Below are positions 45,131-54,228 of a stretch of 64,000 nucleotides of DNA, piece after piece. The notes under the pieces were generated by a model that was given only the letters and a program-made list of their open reading frames with translations, had not been told where the DNA came from and did no database searches. This DNA comes from Shimia abyssi (GTDB lineage: Bacteria > Pseudomonadota > Alphaproteobacteria > Rhodobacterales > Rhodobacteraceae), in assembly GCF_003014475.1 (NCBI RefSeq), contig NZ_PYGJ01000009.1, positions 1-64,000 of the forward strand, in the 5' to 3' direction. The translations under genes and the position numbers were made by a program. How positions within the stretch are numbered: the first letter of the stretch is position 1; every line of letters starts with the position of its first letter.

Positions 45131-46106
45131 TCGCGATGAAACAGGGACGGGTGTCGCCAGCTGCCTCGGTCGCCAGATAGACGCCTCGTGCAATAGCGCG
45201 CGCAAGACAAGTGGCCGCCGCGTGCCCAATCCAGAGCGTATCCGATACCGGATCGGCCAACGGTAAGGAACCGGTCGACGCCGCAAAGACAAGATCACCG
45301 TCCATCGGCGTATGAGACGGCACCAGCGCACGAGCCATGCCGTCATGGGCGGCGGTGGCCATGCGTGTGCATTGCGCTTGGGTCAGATCGGCGTCAGTTG
45401 CGACAATCGCAATGGTCGTGTTGTGCGCGGCCAATTTGGTCGTTGGCCAATTGGTTTGCGGACCGGGCACGATGCCGAAGCCTCCGAATTCACCGCCAAT
45501 CTCCCAAGGAGCAGCCCAGAAATGCGCCCCGTCGGGCGTGGCATCGCCCAGAGCATTCACGGCAACCAACGCACCCACCGTGTGGCCCGAAGGTAGAACC
45601 AATGAGGCGGACCCAAGCCCGCCCTTGTGCGACGCCAGCGTTGCGCCTGTGCCTGCACCGACCGTCCCCAGATCAAAGGATGTATCCGCAGCTTTCAGCG
45701 CAGAACGGCCTAATGCGCGATAGGGGTTTTCCGACCAATCCTTGTCGCCCCCATTCATCAAATCAAACAGAATGGCCGAAGGAACAACTGGCACCGTTTG
45801 ATCGCCTACAGCAAACCCCCGCCCTTGGGCACGAAGGGCATCGGCCACGCCGGATGCGGCGTCCAGCCCAAAGGCAGACCCACCAGAGAGCACGAGCGCA
45901 TCCACCTGCTGCACGGTTTTATCTGGGGCCAACAGGTCAGTTTCACGAGTGCCGGGTGCGCCGCCCATTACGCTGACACCGCACGTGATCGGACGGTCCG
46001 CCAGCAAAACAGTGCTGCCGGTCTTGATTGCGTCGTCCTGTGCATTGCCGACCATAAGGCCCGAAACATCGGTGATCAGGTTTCTGGGGCCGGTTTGCAT
46101 CGCCAA
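45120..46106 (-). CDS. P1-family peptidase (DmpA-like aminopeptidase)
   Basis: 328 aa. N-terminal nucleophile fold of the DmpA/ornithine-acetyltransferase superfamily: GPRNLITDVSGLMVGNAQDD near the start, SVMGGAPGTRETDLL, LSGGSAFGLDAASGVADAL, then GLGSASLVLPSGHTVGALVAVNALGD (in parts) where autocleavage gives the new N-terminal nucleophile. The C-terminal ATCLARAIARGVYLATEA is conserved. These enzymes remove N-terminal residues or open beta-peptides. Ends convergent with the arylformamidase-like gene. Confidence 0.9.
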   Translation of the reverse strand: MAMQTGPRNLITDVSGLMVGNAQDDAIKTGSTVLLADRPITCGVSVMGGAPGTRETDLLAPDKTVQQVDALVLSGGSAFGLDAASGVADALRAQGRGFAVGDQTVPVVPSAILFDLMNGGDKDWSENPYRALGRSALKAADTSFDLGTVGAGTGATLASHKGGLGSASLVLPSGHTVGALVAVNALGDATPDGAHFWAAPWEIGGEFGGFGIVPGPQTNWPTTKLAAHNTTIAIVATDADLTQAQCTRMATAAHDGMARALVPSHTPMDGDLVFAASTGSLPLADPVSDTLWIGHAAATCLARAIARGVYLATEAAGDTRPCFIATKR

Positions 46107-46314
46107 TGTTCCTTATCGCGCTCAAAATGCGATCCTAACTTATGCAGAAAGGGTGGCAAGCCATCCACGGGTGCTGATTTCACTTGCCTTACCAGACCCC
46201 CTTGGGGCAATTTCTGCCCGAGCCTTGGCGATGGCGTCGCCACGTATCTCGCGAGATGCGCGTCTCACTCTCAACAGTCCTGAACGCCGGGACCTCTTTG
46301 ATCGGAGGTCAACT

Positions 46315-47523
46315 ATGACTGCACGCCCAGAATTCTATCGCTTTCACAACGGTGAAAAAGCACCCCTTCAATTTTCAGAGGCCGAGTATGCCGCCCGTGT
46401 CGCCGGGTTGCGCGGTATCATGTCAGAGGCGGGCGTAACCGCCGCCGTGCTGACATCGATGCACAACGTATCGTACTATTCGGGCTTCACCTATTGTTCC
46501 TTTGGCCGCCCTTACGCAATGGTCGTCACGGCCACCGAATGCGTCACCATCTCTGCGGGGATTGACGCCGGACAGCCGTGGCGTCGGTGCTATGGTGACA
46601 ACATCACCTATACCGATTGGCAGCGCGACAATTATTGGCGCGCGATCAAATCGGTCGCGGGAGAGGGCGCGGTGATCGGCTATGAGGGCGACCACTTGAC
46701 GCTGTTGCAGAAAAGCAAACTTGATGCATTCCTGTCTCCGTCGCGGGCTTTGGACATTGCTCCGGCGACCATGGTGCAGCGCATGCACAAATCCGCTGCC
46801 GAAATCGTGCTGATCCGCGAAGGCGCGCGTGTTGCCGATGTGGGCGGCTATGCCATTCGTGACGCGGTTAAGGCCGGAGTACGCGAAATTGACGTCGCGA
46901 TGGCTGGACGTGACGCTATGGAGGTCGAAATTGCGCGCAGTTTCCCAGACGCCGAATACCGCGACACCTGGGTCTGGTTCCAATCCGGGATCAACACAGA
47001 TGGCGCGCATAACCCGGTAACGGGGCGTGTTCTTGAGCGCGGCGACATTCTCTCGCTTAATACATTTCCGATGATCTCAGGCTATTACACAGCGCTGGAA
47101 CGCACGATGTTTGTCGAAGAGGTTGACCCGGCAAGCCTTGCCATTTGGGAGGCCAACGTGGCCGCGCATGAACTGGGCATATCCCTGCTCAAACCCGGCG
47201 CGAGCTGTGCCGAGGTGACGCATCAGATCAACACCTTCTTTGAAGAACGCGATCTGCTGCAATATCGTACGTTCGGATATGGCCATTCGTTTGGTGTGCT
47301 GTCGCACTACTATGGGCGCGAGGCAGGTCTGGAACTGCGTGAAGACATCGACACAGTTTTGGAGCCGGGCATGGTGATCAGCATGGAACCGATGCTGACC
47401 ATTGCCGATGGTCAACCCGGTGCCGGCGGCTATCGCGAGCATGACATTCTGGTAATCACCGAAGATGCCAACGAAAACATCACCGGATACCCGTACGGAC
47501 CAGAGTTCAACGTCGTCGGTTAA
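46315..47523 (+). CDS. Creatinase
   Basis: 402 aa from the ATG at 46315, behind GGAGGT; the long upstream extension in the frame is non-coding. It aligns by memory with Pseudomonas creatinase across its length: YCSFGRPYAMVVT, GQPWRRCYGDNITYTDWQRDNY (in parts), TWVWFQSGINTDGAHNP, GDILSLNTFPMISGYYTALERT, and QYRTFGYGHSFGVLSHYYGR with the catalytic His. It has the pita-bread fold of aminopeptidase P but, like creatinase, no metal-ligand set. It hydrolyses creatine to sarcosine and urea. No creatininase or sarcosine oxidase gene is adjacent. It ends at a strong terminator. Confidence 0.92.
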   Translation: MTARPEFYRFHNGEKAPLQFSEAEYAARVAGLRGIMSEAGVTAAVLTSMHNVSYYSGFTYCSFGRPYAMVVTATECVTISAGIDAGQPWRRCYGDNITYTDWQRDNYWRAIKSVAGEGAVIGYEGDHLTLLQKSKLDAFLSPSRALDIAPATMVQRMHKSAAEIVLIREGARVADVGGYAIRDAVKAGVREIDVAMAGRDAMEVEIARSFPDAEYRDTWVWFQSGINTDGAHNPVTGRVLERGDILSLNTFPMISGYYTALERTMFVEEVDPASLAIWEANVAAHELGISLLKPGASCAEVTHQINTFFEERDLLQYRTFGYGHSFGVLSHYYGREAGLELREDIDTVLEPGMVISMEPMLTIADGQPGAGGYREHDILVITEDANENITGYPYGPEFNVVG

Positions 47524-47543
47524 GACGCCTTAAACTGCGATGG

Positions 47544-47575
47544 AAAGGGCAGACCTCTTAGGTCTGCCTTTTTCT
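47544..47575 (+). terminator. Rho-independent terminator after creatinase
   Basis: GGCAGACC (47548-47555) and GGTCTGCC (47561-47568) form the stem around TCTTA, with AAA before and TTTTTC after. It cleanly separates creatinase from the following eight-gene operon. Confidence 0.92.
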
Positions 47576-47696
47576 TTTGCACCCTTTTCAACGGCGTGCG
47601 GTTTTGCAACACTCTTGCCAATCAATTATCTGGCTGGATGTAAATGGGCGTAACATTGCCCATATCCAACTCAACAAGTTTAGTAGGGAGTGTTTT

Positions 47697-48773
47697 ATGG
47701 CTGATTTTAATGCCCAAGTTGCCAAATCGCAAAAGCAAGTCGAAGCGGCTCAAAGCAAGATTGCCGAACTGACCAGTCGCATCGAAACCGCGCGCGCCAA
47801 GATGAAAACCGGCGATGACGTTGCGATCGACATCGAAAACGCCTCGCTGGACGATGTGCACGCACATACCGAAGTGATGAACGCCAATATCGCCGAGTTG
47901 ATTATGGGGCTGGACGATGTAACGTCTGCGTTCTCCAAAGATTTTGACGAGATGCGCGACAAAACCGGCTGGGAGAGCTTTGTTGGCATCTTCAGCCGCG
48001 GCAAGTCGGAATCTCTGCGTGCCGAACGGATCAAGACCGCCAGTATCGACGACAAATTGCAGGATCTGATTGCAAAATCTGACGTGATCACAAAGCTGCT
48101 CGAAGGGCAGTTGGGTGTGCTCAATGAACAGAAGGAAAAGGTCGAAGCGAACCTGACCGAAACGCTGGATGAGCGTGAGTTTACCGTGGGAGAGCTGGAA
48201 ACACTGCGCGCGGATATTCTGGGTATGGATCCCAAAATCATCGAGCTTGAGAACAAGATATCCGTCGAACAGGACGCCGCCGAGCGGACCAAGCTCGAAA
48301 CCGAGCTGGCGGACCTCAACACCAAATACAACGCGCTGGTACAGGACGAACAGGTCAAGCTGGCCAAGTCGCAGACGCTGGAGCGTTATATCGAAAAGGG
48401 CAAAACCTGGATCGACTCGCTTCAAAATCAGGCGGCGACGCAGATGGTGCTGATCAACAAATTGCAGACCGACACCAAACAGCGCGTGGTGCTCTATGAT
48501 GCGTTGACCAAATCGCTCAAGACCGCGCAACAACAGGACGTGGCCCACCGGATCAACGAGATTGGTGTGGAGACTGACAAAGAGGCCCAAGCGTCGATGG
48601 CTGCAATCGGCACCGCGACCAACCAGCGTATGGCCGACATGATGGAAGCGCACGAAGAACACATGGTCTATGCCCGCGACGTGCTGGAAGCCAAGGCCAA
48701 GGCTGACGAACGCTTTGCCCGCCGTTTCCAGAAGATCGTCGAGAAGCATGACAAGAACCTGTATGGGGCATGA
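47697..48773 (+). CDS. Long coiled-coil protein, distantly TelA-like; first gene of the eight-gene operon
   Basis: 358 aa from the ATG at 47697 behind TAGGGAG; the upstream frame to 47577 lacks support. Nearly the whole chain is helical: heptad-rich stretches at about residues 3-35 and 125-250 (VEANLTETLDEREFTVGELE, KLETELADLNTKYNALVQDE) separated by SFVGIFSRGKSESLRAERIK. The part from about 245 (LERYIEKGKTWIDSLQNQAA, then LINKLQTDTKQRVVLYDAL) recalls the C-terminal helical region of TelA toxic-anion-resistance proteins; this is a remote impression. Cytoplasmic. It overlaps the next gene by four bases (ATGA), which indicates coupled translation. Confidence 0.82.
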   Translation: MADFNAQVAKSQKQVEAAQSKIAELTSRIETARAKMKTGDDVAIDIENASLDDVHAHTEVMNANIAELIMGLDDVTSAFSKDFDEMRDKTGWESFVGIFSRGKSESLRAERIKTASIDDKLQDLIAKSDVITKLLEGQLGVLNEQKEKVEANLTETLDEREFTVGELETLRADILGMDPKIIELENKISVEQDAAERTKLETELADLNTKYNALVQDEQVKLAKSQTLERYIEKGKTWIDSLQNQAATQMVLINKLQTDTKQRVVLYDALTKSLKTAQQQDVAHRINEIGVETDKEAQASMAAIGTATNQRMADMMEAHEEHMVYARDVLEAKAKADERFARRFQKIVEKHDKNLYGA

Positions 48774-49084
48774 GTTTTAAGCAGCGTTGCCTTTTCGCAA
48801 TCCTGATCAGTGGCGTACTAATGTATCTGGGATATTCCGTTGCGCCGTGCGCCCTAGGCAGCGGTCCATGTCACTCGTCGGCAAGGTTCCTTGCAGGAAT
48901 TGGGTTTATGTTTGCATTTGGACTGGGTTTTGGGCCGTGGATAAATCGAGGTTCTTGGGAAGCCATCAAGATGGCAGAGAACGAATATTTTCTTGAGAAG
49001 TGGCGGGACAGGCACGCTGGCTCAAGAAGTGGGACCCTCATGTGGCTCATGGGCATTAACTTTGATGGAAGTTTGCGGAAATGA
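48770..49084 (+). CDS. Small membrane protein, 104 aa (operon gene 2)
   Basis: Two hydrophobic helices (about residues 7-25 and 38-58) with Cys residues near PCALGSGPCHSS in the loop between them, which would lie in the periplasm. A charged C-terminal tail follows (MAENEYFLEKWRDRHAG). No known family. It overlaps both neighbours by four bases (ATGA), so it is made in step with them and probably anchors the complex. Confidence 0.78.
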   Translation: MSFKQRCLFAILISGVLMYLGYSVAPCALGSGPCHSSARFLAGIGFMFAFGLGFGPWINRGSWEAIKMAENEYFLEKWRDRHAGSRSGTLMWLMGINFDGSLRK

Positions 49085-50205
49085 CTGAAACCCAAACGAC
49101 AGAGCACAATGCCCTAATGGATACCTATGCTTCGCGTCGGTATTTCCAGAAGTTCGAGCGCATTACAGAGCATCTGACCCATGTCGCTGCCGCGCGTGCC
49201 GCGGAGGGCGAGTTGAGCCAGATGGATGTGTCGGTCCTGACGCGATATCTCAAGGCGATTAGCTTTACCTTTCGCGCGCTCAGCATGAAATATCTGTTGG
49301 TCGGGCGAGAGACCGGGCAGTTCTTTGGTTCGCTCCAAATGGACGCGGTCGAAAGTGGTTTTCCAGTATTCAATGAACTGCTCGTCATGGCCAATGACGC
49401 ACAACAGGCTGAAATGCATTTGCGCAACATGCCGTCGGTCGAGGCGCTCAAGGACGAGATGGTGCGCGTGATCGTTGGTGAACAGGACATCCCGACCAAA
49501 CTGCAATTCGCCATGTCGCAAAGACTCTATTACGAAGAGCTTACCAAGGGCGATCTGTTCTGGGCGCAGAACCATCCGCAGACGGAATGGGTCGAAAACC
49601 TGAGCGAGAGGCGGCGCAAATTCATGGTGCATTGGGCGGTTTATGACAGTCAGGTCAACCTGCCCACCATTTACCTTTTGGAGCTGGAAGACAGTGGTCG
49701 TACAGCTTTGCCCAAGGACGAGCGGCGCTGGCCCGAGGTTCAGGCGCATCTGATGGCGCAATCGGTTGGTGCGCTCAAGCTGGTCACGATTGCCAAGGGC
49801 TTTGATGAAAGCTTTGACGATCTGCACCCCAAACGCCTGCGCCGGTATCATGTCGGGCCGATGTATTCGAGCGCGTTTACGCGGCAATCGGGGCCGATCC
49901 GCGAGGTGCTTGAACAGGCCCGCGCGCCCGAGGGCGAGGATTGGGCATTGGCCTGGACGGTGGAAGAGCTGGAATCCGAGTATGTGAAAGAAGAGCGCGC
50001 GGGTTGGTTTTCCTCGGTTGAACGCGAGGTGTTTGCGCTGGATCCGTTTTCCGGACGCGGTGTCGACACCGGCGCGACGCGGATGAACCGCGCGATCATA
50101 TTACCGCAACGCCCGTTTCAGGCATTGGAAGAGTTGCAGCCGCCGGGTTTCGCAAGTGTGAACAAATATGTCGTCAGCCCGGAGGGGCGGGTGTTGAGTT
50201 ATTGA
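49081..50205 (+). CDS. Soluble protein of unknown function, 374 aa (operon gene 3)
   Basis: No signal peptide, membrane helix or recognised motif. The first about 170 residues look all-helical (TRYLKAISFTFRALSMKYLL). The second half has mixed alpha/beta character with YDSQVNLPTIYLLELEDSG and a repeated pattern of aromatic residues. It starts inside the preceding stop (ATGA). After its stop comes a hairpin and a copy of the repeated GTATTTTTGG motif, then the ATPase gene. It may be a substrate adaptor of the ATPase; that is only inferred from position. Confidence 0.78.
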   Translation: MTETQTTEHNALMDTYASRRYFQKFERITEHLTHVAAARAAEGELSQMDVSVLTRYLKAISFTFRALSMKYLLVGRETGQFFGSLQMDAVESGFPVFNELLVMANDAQQAEMHLRNMPSVEALKDEMVRVIVGEQDIPTKLQFAMSQRLYYEELTKGDLFWAQNHPQTEWVENLSERRRKFMVHWAVYDSQVNLPTIYLLELEDSGRTALPKDERRWPEVQAHLMAQSVGALKLVTIAKGFDESFDDLHPKRLRRYHVGPMYSSAFTRQSGPIREVLEQARAPEGEDWALAWTVEELESEYVKEERAGWFSSVEREVFALDPFSGRGVDTGATRMNRAIILPQRPFQALEELQPPGFASVNKYVVSPEGRVLSY

Positions 50206-50259
50206 TTGGCCGCAAGGCGGCCAAGCCTGCGGCGCAAGTATTTTTGGCAAGATGAAGAG
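50206..50259 (+). repeat. Hairpin plus repeated motif between operon genes 3 and 4 (copy b)
   Basis: After the stop at 50205: TTGGCCGC-AAG-GCGGCCAA (50206-50224), then AAGTATTTTTGGCAAGATGA and AGAG (50236-50259), then the ATPase ATG at 50275. Confidence 0.7.
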
Positions 50260-50274
50260 TGGGGTCTGCGTAAA

Positions 50275-52209
50275 ATGAGCCTGACAAGTGATCAGATGGA
50301 ACTGCGCGAAGAAGATATTCGCAAGCATTACGAGGCCGCCGTGGCGATGCTGGACGGGTTCGATCACACGCCCCGGATCGCCAAGGGCAAAGATGTGGCC
50401 GCACCAGAGCGTTCGGCGGGCATCGGTACGCGGCGGCGGTTTCGCACAACGACGCCGGGGTTGGTGACACGGTCAACCGCGCGCCCCGAAGGGGTGCATC
50501 TGGTGGAGCGGATCGAGGGCGCGGATGGAGGCGATCCGCTTGTATCTCCGGTTCAGGCCAATGTGCTGTATGGGTTGCGACGGGCCTTGGCGATTGCCTT
50601 GGCGATTGGGGAGAATTTTTCCGAAGCCTCTGGGTTAGGCGATCTCAAACGCGCCAATCTGGCCGGGTCATTGGGTGCGGATCGCAAGGCCGAGTTTGGC
50701 GAGCTGCTGAGCGCCGAGGCACTGGCTGTGCTGCATGTGTTTGCCAATGCGTCTGCGTTCCTGCTGGCCCCGCATGCCAGCGAAGTTTCGGTCGAAGTGG
50801 GCGAGATCGAAGAGGTTCTGACCGATAACGCACCGCTGGCAATGCATGGCGCCCTTTGGGAGCTGGATCAGGATATCGCCGCGCTGGTCAGTGAAGAGGC
50901 GCGGCTCGTGCCATGTGTCACCGCCTTTGCCGAACAGTTGATGGAGAAGGTGGCGCTGCGCGCACAGACGGCGGGGCGGGTGGCTGCATTTTCCAATGCC
51001 AGTTGGAAAGTCGAGGCCGATGATCTGACGATCAGCGGCTTTACTCCGGCCCGTGCGGCCAAGGGCACGACGCTGACCATGACTTTCAAAAAGCCGAACG
51101 AGGTGGTGGGCAACCATATCGCCAAGTATCAGGCGCTGCGGCTGTCCAAAATGCTGATGGCTTATGATTTTGACCGCAAGCTGAACCCCTTTGCCGAGCT
51201 GGGTGGGTTTATCTTTACGTTCATGGGCGATGGCATGCCGGGCACCGGGAAAACCACGCTGATCCAGATGATGGCCGGGTTGATCAACGACTATTGTCAG
51301 GTGGCGGGATACACGTTTCGCTATCAGAACCTGTCGACCGACAATATCGACAGCTATCAGGGCAAATCTGGGCAGAATGCCAAGGCGTTCATCAATAATA
51401 TCATCGATCCGCAGGTGATCGGTTTTGGCACGATTGACGATATCGACCAGCTTGCGGGTAAACGCGGGGATCGTCAGTCGAGCGCAGGACAGCTGGAAAT
51501 CACCGCCGTGCTGATGGAGAGCTTTGCCGGGGCCAACACCGTCGTGCGCGGCAACTGCACCTTCGGCATGTTCTCGAACTATCCCGAAAACGTCGACGAT
51601 GCGCTGCGTCAGCGGGCCGGGGCGCGGTTTCTGGTGGACGGGCCAAAAACGCGCGAGGATTACATCGACATTCTTGCGCTGTTGATGGGCAAGAACCATG
51701 ACATCCCGCTAGGCGATCACGATCTTTACGAGGCGCAGGCCATCCAAAAGGCCGTGGCCAAGTCGTTTGAAAGCCACTCACGCCCGCACGAGGCGGGGCT
51801 GATGAATGTGTTTGACCGTGTGCAGGGCGAAATTGGTGCGCTGGACACGATTGCCAAGCTGGGCACGTACCTCAAGGGCATTCAGGAGGCGGATCCGCGC
51901 TTTACCGGCCGCGCGATCAAGAACATCACCGACGCGGTCAAGGTGCGGGCGATGGACTTTGAGCTGCCGGATGAATGGATGGCGGAGCCCGAGCTGTTCC
52001 TGTTCCAACCCTATGAGCGTAAGAAAGACATGATCGCCGACCTGCGCGTGCCGATCACGGTCGAGATGTTGGTGCAGGAAATCAACCGCTACGCCGACAG
52101 TGAATTCCGCTATGCCGACAAGTCCGACGAAGTGGCGATTGAGAACATGGTGCGGGATTACGGGCGTCAGGAAGAGGCGAAGAAGCGGTATCTGGAGGGG
52201 AGAGAGTGA
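50275..52209 (+). CDS. AAA+ ATPase, 644 aa (operon gene 4)
   Basis: ATG at 50275; an ATG at 50296 is an alternative. The N-terminal about 300 residues form a helical region of unknown type. An AAA+ core follows: Walker A GMPGTGKTTL at about 320-329, Walker B near VIGFGTIDDIDQL (about 381-393), a sensor-1-like Asn in TFGMFSNYPENVDDAL, and arginines in LRQRAGARF. A lid helix region and a C-terminal EEAKKRYLEGRE close it. The core recalls MoxR or bacterial chaperone-type AAA proteins but matches none closely. It is the probable motor of the operon. It overlaps the next gene (GTGA). Confidence 0.86.
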   Translation: MSLTSDQMELREEDIRKHYEAAVAMLDGFDHTPRIAKGKDVAAPERSAGIGTRRRFRTTTPGLVTRSTARPEGVHLVERIEGADGGDPLVSPVQANVLYGLRRALAIALAIGENFSEASGLGDLKRANLAGSLGADRKAEFGELLSAEALAVLHVFANASAFLLAPHASEVSVEVGEIEEVLTDNAPLAMHGALWELDQDIAALVSEEARLVPCVTAFAEQLMEKVALRAQTAGRVAAFSNASWKVEADDLTISGFTPARAAKGTTLTMTFKKPNEVVGNHIAKYQALRLSKMLMAYDFDRKLNPFAELGGFIFTFMGDGMPGTGKTTLIQMMAGLINDYCQVAGYTFRYQNLSTDNIDSYQGKSGQNAKAFINNIIDPQVIGFGTIDDIDQLAGKRGDRQSSAGQLEITAVLMESFAGANTVVRGNCTFGMFSNYPENVDDALRQRAGARFLVDGPKTREDYIDILALLMGKNHDIPLGDHDLYEAQAIQKAVAKSFESHSRPHEAGLMNVFDRVQGEIGALDTIAKLGTYLKGIQEADPRFTGRAIKNITDAVKVRAMDFELPDEWMAEPELFLFQPYERKKDMIADLRVPITVEMLVQEINRYADSEFRYADKSDEVAIENMVRDYGRQEEAKKRYLEGRE

Positions 52210-52502
52210 CTCTTATCCTCGCCATCTCTGTTTTTGCTATCGTTCTCGGGGGAATACTGCCTTTGCGCTGGGGTGTGATCGGCTTTCTCGCCGCTGTCCT
52301 GACCTTGTTTCTGTGTCAGTTTGGGTGGAACACGGCCAGCGGTTTCGAAGGCTCTTCTTGGGATGAATCACTTCTTTTGTTCAATGGGAGCGTGGTGTCA
52401 TTTCTTGGGTTCAACTTGCAAATCACTGCGCGCGGGTTTGTGTTGCCGCTTTTGTTGATATCCACGTTGACCGTTCTTCGGTTCAGCAGAAAGGGTAAGT
52501 GA
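52206..52502 (+). CDS. Small membrane protein, 98 aa (operon gene 5)
   Basis: GTG start overlapping the ATPase stop. Three hydrophobic segments (about residues 2-18, 21-42 and 72-90). No known motif. Coupled directly to the ATPase gene, so a membrane partner of it is likely. Confidence 0.78.
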   Translation: MTLILAISVFAIVLGGILPLRWGVIGFLAAVLTLFLCQFGWNTASGFEGSSWDESLLLFNGSVVSFLGFNLQITARGFVLPLLLISTLTVLRFSRKGK

Positions 52503-52602
52503 ATGTCATTTGCGAAACCTGACTTGGCGCCTAGCCCCTTTCAGCGCGCCGAACTTCCAGTCACTTATTGCGCGGCGGGCCATCGGCCTACGGAGGTTTC
52601 AA

Positions 52603-53946
52603 ATGCACCGACTGATTAAACGCGGCCTGATGTTTGGCAACCTGATCGAAGTGGCCTCGCCTGTGCTGGTCGAACGCTATAACCGCGCGCTTCAGCATTT
52701 GACCGGCAAGACCACGCATCTGAGCGATTTTCATATCGACATCTCTGGCTTCTCGCCGGAGATCGGGGATGAACTCAACGATCCGCTCTACCTTAACCAC
52801 AACGGGGTTAACCGGCAGTTCATTCTGTTGACGACAGAGCAAAAGACCGCGCCGTTGCTCAATGCGAAATTCTCGACCAGCCGGACGATCCTCAAACAGT
52901 TTATCGATGAAAACGAGGCCCAGCTTTTTGCGCTGACGGCGCGGGATGCGGTGGCCGGGGAACTGGTGAATTCCGTCTTCAGCGTCGCCGAACCCGTCCG
53001 GCTTTTTGACATTCGCAAGGTCGAGATTGAGGCGGACACGACCACAGGCACGCTGCGTGATGCGGATGAGCTGGCGGGATTGGTCGACCGCTTCAAGGGC
53101 GAAGAAGACGCGTGGTATGATGATGTTCTGATTGCCTACATGATCACGCTGGCCAAACGCACGGGCGATGTGACACGCAATCCGGTGCGCCTCAAAAACA
53201 TGGCGTTCCAACAGGATAACTTCTGGACGGCGCATTTTGGCGGAGTGTACCTGTTTCGCGGGTTGGATCATCCAGCAGCGATAGCGCGGCTAAACAAGGC
53301 GGCGCTGGGCGAGTTACCTATTAAATACACGTTCGACTTTGACGACCGGAACCAGATCGCCAAATTTTTTGAGTTCAACGACCTCGTAGAGCCAATCGTC
53401 AAGGCGCGCGGGATCGATGCCAGCGCAATCTTGCGACAGAAAATGGATTTCATCGTGGTGGACGCCGCGCAAGAGGCCGGTGTAGACCTGACCGGCGCAA
53501 CACGGCGCGACATTCGCGCTTTGGCACGAAATCATGCTGACCATTTGCCCCCGGAATACCACGGCCTGCGGGCGCTGGTGGATTGGGCCGACAACGACGG
53601 GCCGTGGCCACGCATCACAAGCGACCATCCGGCCTATTTTTATTCTTTAAGAGCCACAGACACTGCCGCAAAGGATCTGGTCAACATGTTGCTCGCGGAA
53701 CTGGCCCCCAAGGACATCCGGCAGCTCTTTATCTGCCACAAAGAGGCGTTCTATGCCGCCTACAAAGATTGGTCCGAAACTAAGAAATCCTATGTTGTTG
53801 ATTTCCTGGACCGAGAGTATCAGGCCGACAAAGCCGGTGCGCGCGCGGCTCTTTTTGGGCATGACGCGCCAATGGAAGAACCCGTTGGGCGGGCCAAGGA
53901 TGATCTGATAGAACGGGTTGGCCCATGGGGCGCAGTGAGGAGATAA
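52603..53946 (+). CDS. Large protein of unknown function, DUF6638-like, 447 aa (operon gene 6)
   Basis: ATG at 52603 behind GGAGG; the frame is open to 52510. It begins MHRLIKRGLMFGNLIEVASP and VLVERYNRALQHLTGKTTH, then DFHIDISGFSPEIGDELNDP, a pattern I associate, from memory only, with a Rhodobacterales family catalogued as DUF6638. A middle region (LTARDAVAGELVNSVFS) and a C-terminal helical domain (NMLLAELAPKDIRQLFICHK) follow. No transmembrane helix is visible, so it is soluble. No activity can be assigned. A 100-base gap separates it from gene 5. Confidence 0.8.
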   Translation: MHRLIKRGLMFGNLIEVASPVLVERYNRALQHLTGKTTHLSDFHIDISGFSPEIGDELNDPLYLNHNGVNRQFILLTTEQKTAPLLNAKFSTSRTILKQFIDENEAQLFALTARDAVAGELVNSVFSVAEPVRLFDIRKVEIEADTTTGTLRDADELAGLVDRFKGEEDAWYDDVLIAYMITLAKRTGDVTRNPVRLKNMAFQQDNFWTAHFGGVYLFRGLDHPAAIARLNKAALGELPIKYTFDFDDRNQIAKFFEFNDLVEPIVKARGIDASAILRQKMDFIVVDAAQEAGVDLTGATRRDIRALARNHADHLPPEYHGLRALVDWADNDGPWPRITSDHPAYFYSLRATDTAAKDLVNMLLAELAPKDIRQLFICHKEAFYAAYKDWSETKKSYVVDFLDREYQADKAGARAALFGHDAPMEEPVGRAKDDLIERVGPWGAVRR

Positions 53947-53949
53947 GAC

Positions 53950-54216
53950 ATGTTCGCCATGCTACGATTGATGGGGATCGGGTTCATCGTTTTGTCGGTG
54001 ATCTACATCTGCCTGTCCTTTTATTCCCGCAGCGTGCGACGCGGCAAGCTTGAAGCGCAGTGGGATGACGAGGGCATGACCGGCGATCGCGATGCGTGGA
54101 TTGACCAGGGTCTTCAGGATTACGACGGATCCTTGCGGCGCAAGCTGATCCTTGGCGTATATGTCGTTCCGGTCACGCTGATTATGGTGCTGATCTATTT
54201 TATGAATTTCCACTAA
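53950..54216 (+). CDS. Small membrane protein, 88 aa (operon gene 7)
   Basis: Three bases after gene 6. Helices at about residues 5-25 and 65-86, with a hydrophilic middle (SVRRGKLEAQWDDEGMTGDR) predicted to face the cytoplasm. A two-helix hairpin protein of no recognised family. Tight spacing to both neighbours places it in the same complex. Confidence 0.78.
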   Translation: MFAMLRLMGIGFIVLSVIYICLSFYSRSVRRGKLEAQWDDEGMTGDRDAWIDQGLQDYDGSLRRKLILGVYVVPVTLIMVLIYFMNFH

Positions 54217-54228
54217 GGGGGCCGGAAC

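Noticed and set aside
50668-51699. 343-codon minus-strand ORF opposite the AAA+ ATPase
   Set aside because: Antisense shadow of a gene with clear Walker motifs.
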